Shown here piece after piece: positions 19,305-28,280 of a stretch of 64,000 nucleotides of DNA (its first letter is position 1; each line of letters begins with the position of its first letter). Origin of the DNA: Teichococcus coralli (GTDB lineage: Bacteria > Pseudomonadota > Alphaproteobacteria > Acetobacterales > Acetobacteraceae); NCBI RefSeq assembly GCF_009829925.1, contig NZ_SNVJ01000006.1, positions 1-64,000 on the forward strand, read 5' to 3'. Both the position numbers and the translations under genes were made by a program. The notes below the pieces were generated by a model. It was not told the DNA's origin, made no database searches, and worked only from the letters and a program-made list of their open reading frames with translations.

Positions 19305-19794
19305 CATCGCCTCCCGCTCCGGCGAAGCGGCGGCGCATCCGTTCTCCGGCGCCCGGGCCAGGCAGCACGCGGACATCTTCGGGGCAGAGCGGCGCTCCGC
19401 CCGAGCCGATCAGCGGCGGCGAGCGCACCTCCTCGCCCGTCACCGCTTCAACGAGCAGCACCGGCGGGCCGGAGGGGTCCGTCATCCAGCGGTCGGCCCA
19501 GCGCTTCAAGGCAACATAGGCCGGAAAGAAGTCGCGGCCCTTTCCGGTCAGGCGGTACTGATGGCGCGCACCCCTGCCGCTGGCCGCCACGCGCTCCAGC
19601 AGACCGTGCTCCACCAGCTTCGCCAGCCGCGCGCTCAGAATGTTGGGCGCGATGCCGAGGTGCCGCTCGAACTCCTCGAAACGGGTCGTGCCGTAGAAGG
19701 CCTCACGCAAAACCAGGATGGCCCAGCGTTCGCCAAGCACGGACATGGAGCGCGCCACCGGGCAGCGCATGAGCGAAAAGTCGGTCTGGACCAT
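19297..19794 (-). CDS. HxlR family transcriptional regulator
   Basis: 165 residues with a winged-helix HxlR domain. It has a Cys11 in the diagnostic MRCPVARSMSVLGERW N-terminus, the recognition helix around APNILSARLAKLVEHGLL, and the wing near RHQYRLTGKG. Members such as YodB and HypR sense quinones or oxidants through this N-terminal Cys. An in-frame start at 19845 would place the coding sequence inside the operator, so the ATG at 19794 is preferred. It is likely an autorepressor of itself and the MATE exporter. Confidence 0.9.
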   Translation of the reverse strand: MVQTDFSLMRCPVARSMSVLGERWAILVLREAFYGTTRFEEFERHLGIAPNILSARLAKLVEHGLLERVAASGRGARHQYRLTGKGRDFFPAYVALKRWADRWMTDPSGPPVLLVEAVTGEEVRSPPLIGSGGAPLCPEDVRVLPGPGAGERMRRRFAGAGGDDA

Positions 19795-19812
19795 GGGCAG
19801 GTTCCCTGCTCG

Positions 19813-19855
19813 GACTTGCATCATGCAAGCATTTCTTGCTTGCACGATGCAAGTC
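19813..19855. promoter_or_regulatory. Paired palindromic operator upstream of hxlR-MATE
   Basis: Two copies of CTTGCA-N3-TGCAAG (19815-19829 and 19839-19853) with centres 24 bp apart, set inside a larger dyad GACTTGCAT...ATGCAAGTC. It ends 19 bp before the regulator start. Centre spacing near two helical turns suits two dimers binding one DNA face. Confidence 0.75.
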
Positions 19856-20025
19856 GCTTCGCGGAGGGCCTGGCCCTCCGGCGCGAGGCCCGGAAAGCCG
19901 CGTCTCTCGGGGCTTCCGCCGCCTGGAGCATTTTCCGTTCGCTCTGACTCACGCGAAATGCTTTAGCCGTTTGTTTTGGCAGCATCTCCACCCGTCCCGA
20001 TGATGCCATGGGAACGGGATCTGCT

Positions 20026-21516
20026 CTAAAGGTAGCGTTCGGTCAGATGTGCGGTGAAATCCGCCGGGTCGAGCGGCTTGCCTGTGGCGGCGCGCATCAG
20101 GTCCTGAAAGCCGAGGCGCGAGCCTTGGGAGTGCACGTGCTGCCGCAGCCAGCCGGTGAGCGGCGCCAACTCGCCCCGCGCCAGCGCCTCGTCCAGCCCG
20201 GGCACGGCGATGCGCGCCGCCCGCATGAGCTGCGCCGCCGCCATCGCCCCCAGCGTATAGGAGGGGAAATAGCCGAAGGCACCGTCATGCCAGTGGATGT
20301 CCTGCAGGCACCCGCGGGCGTCGTCCGGCGGGGTCAGGCCGAGCAGCCGGGTGAAGCCGTCGTTCCAGGCGGCGGGCAGGTCGGCCACGGCGAGGTCGCC
20401 GCCAATCAGCGCGCGCTCCAGCCGGAAGCGCAGGATGACATGGGCGGGGTAGGTCAGCTCGTCCGCCTCGGTACGGATGAAGCCGCGCTCCACCCGCCGC
20501 CAGAGCCGGGCCAGATTCTCCGGCGCGTAGGCTGCCGCCTCGCCGCCGAAGGCCGCGTGCAGCTTGGGCCCGAGGAACCGCAGGAAAGGATCCGACCGGC
20601 TGGCCTGCATCTCGACGATCAGGCTCTGCGACTCATGCGCCGCCATGCCCGCCGCCTCGCCCACGGGCTGATGGGCATAGGCCGGGGGAAGCCCGCGCTC
20701 GTACAACGCATGCCCGGTCTCGTGCAGCACGCCGAGCAGCGCCTGGGCGAAGGCCTCGGGCGTGTAGCGGGTGGTGATCCGCACGTCGGTCGGCGTGCCG
20801 CCGCAGAAGGGGTGCAGGCTCTCGTCCAGCCGGGCGTGCTCGAAGTCCAGCCCCGCCCGCGCCGACATCTCGCGGCACAGCGCCTGCTGCGTGGCGACCG
20901 GGAATGGCCCCTGCGGCAGCACCGGCGCGGGCTGCCGGGCCTGGCGCTCCTCGGCACGCGGCAGCGCCTCGGCGAGGAAGGCCTCGTAGGCGGCGAAGAT
21001 GGGCTCCACGTCGGCCGCCCCGATGCCGCGCTGATAGCCTTCCATCAAGGCGTCATAGGGCGCGAGGCCGGTGGCGGCGGAAAGCGCAGCCGCTGTCCCC
21101 CGCTGCAGCCTCACCACCTCGGCCAGATAGGGCGCGACGCGGCCGAAGTCGGACTGCGCACGGGCCTCCCGCCACACCGTCTCGCAGGCGGCATTGGCAC
21201 GGGCGGAGGCCTCCACGAGTTCGGTGGGCAGCGCCACGGCACGGGCATGGGCGTGGCGCATCAGGGCGAGGTTGGCGCCCTCCCAGTCGCCGCCCGCCTC
21301 CGCCTCGGCGAGGTCGGCGGCCATTCCGGGTGCCGTCATGAGCTCATGCGCGAGGCCGCTCAGGGTGGCGAGCTGCTCGCCGCGCGCTGCGGCGCCACCG
21401 GGTGGCATCACCGCCGCCGCGTCCCAGTGCAGCATGGCCTGCGCCTCGCCCAGGATGGCGATCCGGGCGAAGCGGGCCTTCAGGCGCCCATAGGCAGCGG
21501 TGGCGGAGGCGCTCAT
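20026..21516 (-). CDS. Carboxypeptidase Taq (M32 metallopeptidase)
   Basis: 496 residues, full length for the M32 family of zinc carboxypeptidases. It has HETGH at 265-269 (the HExxH zinc site) with HESQS at 294-298, plus HPF at 235 and DVRITTRY at 244-251, all family signatures. The cytoplasmic location is inferred from the lack of a signal peptide. Its start overlaps the surf1 stop (ATGA), so it is the distal gene of the cytochrome oxidase operon. Such linkage gives no obvious functional tie. Confidence 0.93.
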   Translation of the reverse strand: MSASATAAYGRLKARFARIAILGEAQAMLHWDAAAVMPPGGAAARGEQLATLSGLAHELMTAPGMAADLAEAEAGGDWEGANLALMRHAHARAVALPTELVEASARANAACETVWREARAQSDFGRVAPYLAEVVRLQRGTAAALSAATGLAPYDALMEGYQRGIGAADVEPIFAAYEAFLAEALPRAEERQARQPAPVLPQGPFPVATQQALCREMSARAGLDFEHARLDESLHPFCGGTPTDVRITTRYTPEAFAQALLGVLHETGHALYERGLPPAYAHQPVGEAAGMAAHESQSLIVEMQASRSDPFLRFLGPKLHAAFGGEAAAYAPENLARLWRRVERGFIRTEADELTYPAHVILRFRLERALIGGDLAVADLPAAWNDGFTRLLGLTPPDDARGCLQDIHWHDGAFGYFPSYTLGAMAAAQLMRAARIAVPGLDEALARGELAPLTGWLRQHVHSQGSRLGFQDLMRAATGKPLDPADFTAHLTERYL

Positions 21517-22223
21517 TCTTCAGGCTCCTTGAGGCGGCGATAGGCCCAGGTGGCGAAAACGCCGACAAGGGCCAATGCCAGCCCATACCACGTGACAACA
21601 TAGCCAAGATGGTTGTTGGGCGGCTGGGGGAAGCTGCGCGCCGGCTGTGGCAGGGCATCCGGCGGCAGCGTGGGCGGTGCCAGCGCCACCAAAACGAAGG
21701 GTGCGACGTCCGGCAGGCCGAGGGCGGGGCCGATCACGGCCGGATCAAGCGTATAGAAGCGGCGCCCGGCCGGATCGTCGGTGGCGCTGAACATGTCGGC
21801 CGATTCGCCGGGGCGGACGTAGCCCTCCACCCGCACCTCGCCCTCCGGGTGGTCGATGGGCGTGCGGCGCTCCAGCGGCACCCAGCCGCGGTTGACGAGC
21901 AGCGGCGGCCCGTCCTCCCGCCGCAGCGGCACCAGGAGATGCGCGCCAAGCACGGTGTTCCGCACTTCCAGCCCGATCAGCGCCTCGCTGTCGTTCAGCA
22001 GGCGGCCGGTGGCGAAAACCTTGGTCCAGGGTTCCGGATTCGCGGTGAGCGGCTGCGCAGGGCCGGCCTGGGCGGCAGCCAGACGGGCCAGGAGGTCGGT
22101 CTTCCAGTGCAGCCGCTGCACCTGCCAGGTGCCGAGGCCGAGCAGGATGGCTAGCACCGGCAGGGTGACCAGCAAAGGGACGACGAGACGGCGCCAGCGT
22201 TTCAAGCGGAAGGCTCCAGCCAT
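21513..22223 (-). CDS. SURF1 family cytochrome oxidase assembly protein
   Basis: 236 residues with transmembrane helices at each end (about 14-34 and 205-225) and a periplasmic domain between, the SURF1 layout. It aids heme a insertion into subunit I of the aa3 oxidase. Family blocks are LGTWQVQRLHWK near residue 30, VNRGWVP in the middle and NNHLGYVVTWYGLA near the end. The ATG at 22223 is chosen because longer in-frame openings overlap ctaE. Confidence 0.92.
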   Translation of the reverse strand: MAGAFRLKRWRRLVVPLLVTLPVLAILLGLGTWQVQRLHWKTDLLARLAAAQAGPAQPLTANPEPWTKVFATGRLLNDSEALIGLEVRNTVLGAHLLVPLRREDGPPLLVNRGWVPLERRTPIDHPEGEVRVEGYVRPGESADMFSATDDPAGRRFYTLDPAVIGPALGLPDVAPFVLVALAPPTLPPDALPQPARSFPQPPNNHLGYVVTWYGLALALVGVFATWAYRRLKEPEE

Positions 22224-22328
22224 GGCCGGCGCCCGGCGCAGCGCGCGGAGCGGAAGCGGAGCCGGGCTGGCGATGCGGGAAGGGAAAAGGGGCCGGCATG
22301 CCCCGGCCGTCCCTACGGGATGCGCGGC

Positions 22329-22355
22329 GCGGCCCCGCCCAGGAAGCGGGGCCGC
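22329..22355 (-). terminator. Hairpin after ctaE
   Basis: A perfect 10-bp stem GCGGCCCCGC/GCGGGGCCGC with a 7-nt loop begins 8 bp after the ctaE stop. It has no T-run, so it may be an attenuator or mRNA 3'-end stabiliser that lowers surf1 expression relative to the structural subunits. Confidence 0.5.
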
Positions 22356-22362
22356 GGCCGGC

Positions 22363-23214
22363 TCAGTGCTCGGCGACTCCGCCGGCGCCGAAGACGTAGA
22401 TGAAGACAAAGAGGAACAGCCAGACCACGTCCACGAAGTGCCAGTACCAGGCCGCCGCCTCGAAGCCGAAATGGCGCTGCGGCGTGAACTGCCCGGCGCG
22501 CGCGCGGAACCAGCACACGGCCAGGAAGATGGTGCCGACAATGACGTGGAAGCCGTGGAAGCCGGTCGCGAGGAAGAAGACCGAGGGATAGATGCCGCCG
22601 CCCGAGAAGGCGAAGGGTGCCTCGGAATACTCCAGCGCCTGGAAGGAGGTGAAGCAGATCCCCAGCAGCACGGTCAGTCCGAGGCCGAGCAGCATGTCCT
22701 TCCGGTTGTTCTCCAGCAGGGCGTGGTGCGCCCAGGTCACGGTGCAGCCGGAGAGCAGCAGGATCAGCGTGTTCAGCAGCGGCAGGTGGAAGGGATCGAA
22801 GGTGTGGATGCCGGCCGGCGGCCAGACCGCCTTCGCCGCGCCGGCAACGTGCTCCGGATAAAGGGCGAAGTGGAAATAGGCCCAGAAGAAGGCGACAAAG
22901 AACATCACCTCGGAGGCGATGAACAGCGCCATGCCGTAGCGCATGCCGATGCGCACCACAGGGGTGTGCACGCCGGGCGTCCGCGCCTCGCGCACCACGT
23001 CGCGGAACCAGAAGAACATCGCCGTCAGGACGCCGAGCAAGCCCAGCGTGAAGGCCCAGTGCACGCCTTCCCGCGCCCAGAGGATGATGCCGAACAGCAT
23101 CAGGCCCGCGGCAAAGGAGGCAACCAGCGGCCAGGGGCTGGGATCGACCAGGTGATAGGGATGCTTGTGAAGGGGCGGCGCTTCCGCATCCACCGTCATG
23201 TTGCTGCTGGCCAT
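22363..23214 (-). CDS. ctaE: Cytochrome c oxidase subunit III
   Basis: 283 residues with seven hydrophobic helices, the heme-free third core subunit of the aa3 oxidase in the inner membrane. Signatures include HPYHLVDPSPWP at the N-terminus, FWAYFHFAL, TFQALEY-like TSFQALEYSEAPF, and GFHGFHVIVG. The ATG at 23214 has AGGAAG upstream. A gap of 116 bp separates it from ctaG, unlike the tight spacing of the other cta genes, so an internal promoter is possible. Confidence 0.97.
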   Translation of the reverse strand: MASSNMTVDAEAPPLHKHPYHLVDPSPWPLVASFAAGLMLFGIILWAREGVHWAFTLGLLGVLTAMFFWFRDVVREARTPGVHTPVVRIGMRYGMALFIASEVMFFVAFFWAYFHFALYPEHVAGAAKAVWPPAGIHTFDPFHLPLLNTLILLLSGCTVTWAHHALLENNRKDMLLGLGLTVLLGICFTSFQALEYSEAPFAFSGGGIYPSVFFLATGFHGFHVIVGTIFLAVCWFRARAGQFTPQRHFGFEAAAWYWHFVDVVWLFLFVFIYVFGAGGVAEH

Positions 23215-23330
23215 GTGACTTCCTGACTCAGGGAACTTGAATACAGCCAAGGAACCGGCTCGGACCGGCACCGTTGCGCCTCGTTACACGCGCCCCATCA
23301 ATCCTCAAAACGCGGCCTGGATCAAGCCTC

Positions 23331-23960
23331 TCACCGTGCCGCCGGCGGGGCCAGGGAGGCATCCCGCTGCTTGCCGACATGCGGGCCCGCCTTGGCCAGG
23401 GCACCGGCGCGCTCGGCATCCTCCAGAGTGCGGAAGAAGGTGTAGCTGAGCGTGATGGTGCGCACCTCGCGCGCGGAGGGATCGTCGGCGATCTTGGGAT
23501 CCACCCAGAACGAGATCGGCATCTCGGCCTTTTGGCCGGGCTGCAGCGTCTGCTGATCGAAGCAGAAGCACTGCACCTTGTGGAAATAGGGCCCGACGAT
23601 CTCGGGCGTGACGTTGTAGGTGGCGACGCCCGTGGTGGGTGTGCTGCCGGCGCTCGCGGCGGTGTAGAAGGCCAGCGCCTCCTGCCCCACCTTGACCTCC
23701 ATCTTGTTCTGGCCCGCCTCGAACTTCCAGGGCAGGCCGGGATGGGTGTTGGCGTTGAAACGGACGGTCACCACCCGCTCGCTGGCGCCAGGCGCCGTGC
23801 CGCCGATCTGCGGCGTGCCGCCATAGCCCGTCACGGCGCAGAACACCGAGTAGAGCGGCACCGCCGCGAAGGAGAGCCCGAGCATGCCGCCCACCATGCC
23901 GGCGGCGACGATGCCGACACGGCGGTTGCGCCGCGCGAGGTTGGGATCCGTGGCAGGCAA
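23331..23960 (-). CDS. ctaG: Cytochrome c oxidase assembly protein CtaG/Cox11
   Basis: 209 residues: a single N-terminal transmembrane helix (about 14-36) and a periplasmic immunoglobulin-like copper-binding domain. The copper motif is CFCF in KVQCFCFDQQ, with an additional Cys in the membrane-proximal VFCAVTGYGG. It delivers Cu to the CuB site of subunit I. It lies between the small CoxF-like gene and ctaE, the conserved alphaproteobacterial order. Confidence 0.95.
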   Translation of the reverse strand: MPATDPNLARRNRRVGIVAAGMVGGMLGLSFAAVPLYSVFCAVTGYGGTPQIGGTAPGASERVVTVRFNANTHPGLPWKFEAGQNKMEVKVGQEALAFYTAASAGSTPTTGVATYNVTPEIVGPYFHKVQCFCFDQQTLQPGQKAEMPISFWVDPKIADDPSAREVRTITLSYTFFRTLEDAERAGALAKAGPHVGKQRDASLAPPAAR

Positions 23961-23994
23961 GGCGAGCGCTCCTCCGTTGATCTTCCGGCCCGGC

Positions 23995-24150
23995 TCAGTG
24001 GACCGACATGCGTGCCATGGCGACGAAGTAGAACAGCGCCACCAGGGCGAGCAGCGCGATCAGCACCGCCCAGTTCCGGCCGCGGCGACGGCGGACGAAG
24101 GCGCGCTTCTCCTCCTCCGTCATGCCGTCCGGCGTGCCCCTGCCGCTCAT
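23995..24150 (-). CDS. Small cta-cluster membrane protein (CoxF-like)
   Basis: 51 residues, with a charged N-terminus ([16 protein letters not shown]) followed by one transmembrane helix (about 27-45, [20 protein letters not shown]). Its ATG overlaps the ctaB stop codon (ATGA), and the gene sits between ctaB and ctaG, exactly where alphaproteobacteria keep a short CoxF-like gene. It is easily missed because of its size. The role in oxidase assembly is inferred from position. Confidence 0.8.
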   Translation of the reverse strand: MSGRGTPDGMTEEEKRAFVRRRRGRNWAVLIALLALVALFYFVAMARMSVH

Positions 24151-25103
24151 GCGCCGAACAGCAGGCGGTCGGCCGCCAGCGCCGCGAACAGCATGAACAG
24201 ATAGACGATCGAGAACTTGAAGGCGGCACGCGCCGGCGCCTCCTGCGTCAGGCTGCGGCCCTGCTCATCCTGCGCGTCGCGCTTCACGCGCCACATGGCG
24301 TCGAGAAAGAACCCGCCAAGCACCAGCGCCGCCGCGCCATAGGCCAGCCCCGCCATGCCGATGACCGTGGGCAGCAGCCCGAGCGGCGCCAGCAGCAGCG
24401 AGTAGAGCCAGATCTGCCGGCGCGTTTCCTTCGCGCCCGCGACCACCGGCAGCATCGGCACCCCGGCGCGCGCATAGTCGCCGCTGGCGAACAGCGAGAG
24501 CGCCCAGAAATGCGGCGGCGTCCAGAAGAAGATGATGGCGAACATCACCACCGCCTCGACCGAGACATGGCCCGTGACGGCGGCCCAGCCGATCATCGGC
24601 GGGAAGGCGCCGGCGGCGCCGCCGATGACGATGTTCTGCGGCGTCCGCCGCTTCAGCCACATGGTGTAGATGAAGACGTAGAAGCCGATCGAGCCGGCCA
24701 GCACGAGCGCGGCTACCAGGTTGGTGGCCAGCCCCATCACGACCACGGAGGCCAGCGCCAGGAAGACCCCGAAGGCGAGCGCGGCGCGCGGCTGGATGCG
24801 CCCGGCGGGAATCGGCCGGTTCGCCGTGCGGCGCATGACCGCATCGATGTCGCGGTCGTACCACATGTTGATGGCGCCCGAGGCGCCGGCCGCCACCGCG
24901 ATGCAGAGGATGGCGGTGAGCGCCAGCACCGGGTGCATGCGTCCCGGCGCGACAATGAGCCCGACGGCCCCGGTGAAGACCACCAGCGACATGACGCGGG
25001 GCTTGAGCAGCGCGATCCAGTCGCGCACCTCGCTCAGGTCAAGCTCGCCGGAAGTGGAGAGGGGGGCTCCCGCCCCCCCCGTGTTGATCGCGCTATCGCT
25101 CAT
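24147..25103 (-). CDS. ctaB: Protoheme IX farnesyltransferase (heme O synthase)
   Basis: 318 residues, a UbiA-family membrane prenyltransferase with about nine helices that adds farnesyl to heme b to make heme O, precursor of heme A. The first Asp-rich motif is [15 protein letters not shown], and [24 protein letters not shown] is the second conserved region, given here only as markers near residues 100 and 175. It follows ctaD by 15 bp and is coupled to the small CoxF-like gene. Confidence 0.96.
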   Translation of the reverse strand: MSDSAINTGGAGAPLSTSGELDLSEVRDWIALLKPRVMSLVVFTGAVGLIVAPGRMHPVLALTAILCIAVAAGASGAINMWYDRDIDAVMRRTANRPIPAGRIQPRAALAFGVFLALASVVVMGLATNLVAALVLAGSIGFYVFIYTMWLKRRTPQNIVIGGAAGAFPPMIGWAAVTGHVSVEAVVMFAIIFFWTPPHFWALSLFASGDYARAGVPMLPVVAGAKETRRQIWLYSLLLAPLGLLPTVIGMAGLAYGAAALVLGGFFLDAMWRVKRDAQDEQGRSLTQEAPARAAFKFSIVYLFMLFAALAADRLLFGA

Positions 25104-25118
25104 CAGCCCAATTCAGCC

Positions 25119-26720
25119 TCAGCGGATGCGGGGCAGCTCGTCGAAGGTGTGGAAGGGCGGCGGAGAGGAAACCTGCCATTCCAACGTCGTGGCGCCCTCG
25201 CCCCAGGGGTTCGCCGCAGCCTGCTCCTTGCTGGTGAAGGTGCGGTAGCAGACATAAAGGAACACGACGAAGGACGCCACCGAGATATAGGCGCCGATGC
25301 TGGCCACCATGTTCCAGCCGGCGAAGGCGTCCGGATAGTCCGGGTAGCGGCGCGGCATGCCCTGGGCCCCCAGGAAGTGCATGGGGAAGAAGGTCAGGTT
25401 CACGCCGACGAAGGTCATCCAGAAATGGACCTGGCCCCAGAACTCCGGGTACTGCTTCCCGCTCATCTTGCCGATCCAGTAGTAGAACCCGGCGTAGATG
25501 GAGAACACGGCGCCCAGCGACAGCACGTAGTGGAAGTGCGCCACCACGTAGTAGGTGTTGTGCAGGATGACGTCCACGCTGGCATTGGCCAGCTTCACGC
25601 CGGTCACGCCACCCACGGTGAACAGGAAGATGAAGCCGATGGCGAACAGCATCGGCGTCTTGAAGCTGATGGAGCCGCCCCACATGGTGGCGATCCAGGA
25701 GAAGATCTTGATGCCCGTCGGCACGGCGATGACCATGGTCGCGGCCATGAAGTAGGCCCGCGTGTCCACCGAGATGCCGGAGGTGAACATGTGGTGCGCC
25801 CAGACCACGAAGCCGACCACGCCGATCGCCACCATGGCATAGGCCATGCCGAGATAGCCGAAGATCGGCTTGCGGCTGAAGGTGGAGAGCACGTGGGAGA
25901 TGATGCCGAAGCCGGGCAGGATCATGATGTAGACTTCGGGGTGGCCGAAGAACCAGAACAGGTGCTGGAACAGCACCGGGTCGCCGCCGCCGGCCGGGTC
26001 GAAGAAGGCGGTGCCGAAGTTGCGGTCGGTGATCAGCATGGTGATGGCGCCGCCGAGCACGGGCACCGAGAGCAGCAGCAGGAAGGCGGTGACCAGCATG
26101 CCCCACACGAAGAGCGGCATCTTGTGCAGCGTCATGCCGGGGGCGCGCATGTTGAAGATGGTCGTGATGAAGTTGGCCGCGCCCAGGATCGAGCTGGCGC
26201 CCGCCAGGTGCAGGCTGAACAGCGCCATGTCGGGGCCGATGCCGCTCTGGTAGGTGGCGTTGGACAGCGGCGGGTAGAGCGTCCAGCCCGTGCCCGCGCC
26301 GCCCACGAAGAGGCTGCCCACCGCCAGCATCAGCGCGGGCACCAGCAGCCAGAAGGAGATGTTGTTGAGGCGCGGGAAGGCCATGTCCGGCGCGCCGATC
26401 ATGATCGGCACGAAGTAGTTGCCGAAGCCGCCGATCAGCGCCGGCATGATCACGTAGAACACCATGACCACGCCATGCGCCGTCACCGCCACGTTCCAGG
26501 CCTGGCCATCGGCGAAGATCTGCATGCCCGGGCTTTGCAGCTCGATGCGCATCAGCAGGCTGAGGCCAACGCCCACGAAAGCCGCGACCACCGCGAAGAT
26601 CAGGTAGAGGACCCCGATATCCTTGTGGTTGGTACTGAAGAACCAGCGCGCCACGAAGCCGGGCGTGTGGTCGTGATGGCCGTGGCCATGCTCGTCATGC
26701 GTATGTGACGCGGTCGCCAT
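25119..26720 (-). CDS. ctaD: Cytochrome c oxidase subunit I
   Basis: 533 residues with 12 transmembrane helices. It is the catalytic subunit that carries heme a, heme a3 and CuB. The crosslinked His-Tyr pair and proton-channel Glu are in [14 protein letters not shown], the CuB histidines are in WAHHMF, and the heme ligands are in HFHYVLSLG. These mark an A-type aa3 oxidase. The N-terminus is His-rich ([13 protein letters not shown]), possibly a metal-binding tag. It starts 45 bp after ctaC. Confidence 0.98.
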   Translation of the reverse strand: MATASHTHDEHGHGHHDHTPGFVARWFFSTNHKDIGVLYLIFAVVAAFVGVGLSLLMRIELQSPGMQIFADGQAWNVAVTAHGVVMVFYVIMPALIGGFGNYFVPIMIGAPDMAFPRLNNISFWLLVPALMLAVGSLFVGGAGTGWTLYPPLSNATYQSGIGPDMALFSLHLAGASSILGAANFITTIFNMRAPGMTLHKMPLFVWGMLVTAFLLLLSVPVLGGAITMLITDRNFGTAFFDPAGGGDPVLFQHLFWFFGHPEVYIMILPGFGIISHVLSTFSRKPIFGYLGMAYAMVAIGVVGFVVWAHHMFTSGISVDTRAYFMAATMVIAVPTGIKIFSWIATMWGGSISFKTPMLFAIGFIFLFTVGGVTGVKLANASVDVILHNTYYVVAHFHYVLSLGAVFSIYAGFYYWIGKMSGKQYPEFWGQVHFWMTFVGVNLTFFPMHFLGAQGMPRRYPDYPDAFAGWNMVASIGAYISVASFVVFLYVCYRTFTSKEQAAANPWGEGATTLEWQVSSPPPFHTFDELPRIR

Positions 26721-26765
26721 GTTTATCCGTCCCGCTCGATCTCGAACCGTCCCGTAAGCGCCGCC

Positions 26766-27680
26766 TTAGCGGCGCAGATCCGCCAGCTGCGTGGTGTCGG
26801 CCTCGGCCTTGCCGGCCGTTGCCACCGCCGGCGCGCCGCCAACCTGCGCGAAGCGCTGCTTCGCCGCCGCCGTCCAGGCCTCGAACTCCGCCTTGGGCAC
26901 GGCGCGCACCACGATCGGCATGAACCAGTGGTTGGTGCCGCAGATCTGATTGCACTGGCCATAGAAGGTGCCGACCCGGTCGGCGCGCATCCAGGTTTCC
27001 ATCGTCCGGCCCGGGATCGTGTATTTCTGCACGCCGAGGCTCGGCACGAAGAAGCTGTGGATCACGTCCTGTCCGGTGGTGATGACGCGGATGTTGGTGT
27101 CAACCGGGATCACCAGCGGCTCGTCCACGGTCAGGTTGCGCAACTGGCCGGGCTTCAGATCGGCTTCCTGGATCGGGTAGCTGTCAAAGGCGAAGTTGCC
27201 CTGGTCGGGGTAGGCATAGTGCCAGTACCACTGCCGGCCGGTCACGTTCACCGTCACCTCGGCGTCCACCGCCCGGTCCTCCCAGTAGATCAGGCGGAAG
27301 GAGGGGATGGCGATGACCACCAGGATCAGCACCGGCAGCACGGTCCAGGCCACTTCCAGCAGCGTGTGGTGGCTGGTGCGCGAGGGCACGGGGTTCTTCT
27401 CGGCGCGATAGCGCCAGATCACCCAGGCCAGCAGCGCACCCACGAAGGCGGTGATGACGATGATGATCCAGAGCACCAGCTGGTTGAAGTCATGGATCGC
27501 CTCCTTGACCACCCCGCCGGCGGGTTGCAGGCCCAAGGCCCAGGCATGCGGGGCGCCCACCATGGGTTGCCCCGCCGCACCGGCCTCCTGCGCCAGGGCG
27601 GAGGCCCCGTGCAGAGACATTCCAGCCACGCCAAAGGTGGCGAACAAGCCCGCGAAGCGCGAAACGATCGACCGCCGCAT
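26766..27680 (-). CDS. ctaC: Cytochrome c oxidase subunit II
   Basis: 304 residues: a signal peptide (about 1-31), two transmembrane helices (around 65-85 and 105-130) and a periplasmic cupredoxin domain. The CuA site is clear as CNQICGTNHWFMP with both Cys, His and Met ligands, preceded by DVIHSFFVPSLG. It accepts electrons from cytochrome c. It is the first gene of the cta operon, with a candidate promoter about 140 bp upstream. Confidence 0.97.
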   Translation of the reverse strand: MRRSIVSRFAGLFATFGVAGMSLHGASALAQEAGAAGQPMVGAPHAWALGLQPAGGVVKEAIHDFNQLVLWIIIVITAFVGALLAWVIWRYRAEKNPVPSRTSHHTLLEVAWTVLPVLILVVIAIPSFRLIYWEDRAVDAEVTVNVTGRQWYWHYAYPDQGNFAFDSYPIQEADLKPGQLRNLTVDEPLVIPVDTNIRVITTGQDVIHSFFVPSLGVQKYTIPGRTMETWMRADRVGTFYGQCNQICGTNHWFMPIVVRAVPKAEFEAWTAAAKQRFAQVGGAPAVATAGKAEADTTQLADLRR

Positions 27681-27818
27681 TCCCTATCCCGTCCGCTCGT
27701 AATCCGTGCGCCCCGATGGTCCGGACGCCGGCGCGCAACGCGCCATTTCTGGCCTCAGCCGCACCGCACGGCAAAGGCCGGCCTCTCCCCTAAGCGTAGA
27801 GTGAGGCGTTCTGCGGGA

Positions 27819-27847
27819 CCATAGTCGCGCCTCCCCGCCCCGCACAA
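27819..27847 (-). promoter_or_regulatory. Candidate promoter of the cta operon
   Basis: Minus strand: TTGTGC (27847-27842), 17-bp spacer, CTATGG (27824-27819). It leaves a leader of about 130 nt before ctaC. Match to consensus is moderate. Confidence 0.45.
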
Positions 27848-27938
27848 GTGAGGGCACGCCGCCCAACCGCAAGCATCCTGGATTCAGGCGGATTTACACG
27901 CCGGAAAAGCCGCCCATTCCGCAGAATCGGCTCGCGCG

Positions 27939-28280
27939 TCAGCCTGCGGCGGAACCGTCCGGCTCCGCCTCGTCCTCGCTGACATGGTCCACCATGTCGC
28001 CCAGCATGGAGCGCACATGCGCATCGGTGACGGCATAGAAAACCTGCCGCCCGCGTCGCTCCGCCTGCAGGAGCCGCGCCGCGCGCAGCAACCGCAGGTG
28101 GTGCGAGGCCAGGCTGCCGGAAATGCCGATCCGATCGGCCATCGCGCCAACGGGAGCAGGCGCGTCGAGACAGGCGAGGATGATCCGCAGCCGGGTCGGG
28201 TCGCTCATCAGCCGGAACATCTCCGCCAGTTCGACGACCTGGTCCTCGGCGATGGATGCCCTCGTGGCCGGCGGGCGCAT
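27939..28280 (-). CDS. ArsR family transcriptional regulator
   Basis: 113 residues with a winged HTH: MFRLMSDPTRLRIILACLDA, then the recognition helix in GISGSLASHHLRLLRAARLL and the wing RRGRQVFYAV. No metal-binding Cys cluster (ELCVCDL type) is present, so it probably does not sense metals that way. Its ATG overlaps the stop of the methyltransferase gene (TGATG). ArsR proteins coupled to SAM methyltransferases often regulate methylation or one-carbon genes. That is inference here. Confidence 0.88.
   Translation of the reverse strand: MRPPATRASIAEDQVVELAEMFRLMSDPTRLRIILACLDAPAPVGAMADRIGISGSLASHHLRLLRAARLLQAERRGRQVFYAVTDAHVRSMLGDMVDHVSEDEAEPDGSAAG

Noticed and set aside
23274..26708. 1144-codon open frame on the plus strand across the cta operon
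   Set aside because: It lies antisense to ctaG, ctaB and ctaD, is very His/Asp/Arg-rich and has no family resemblance. It is a GC-bias shadow.
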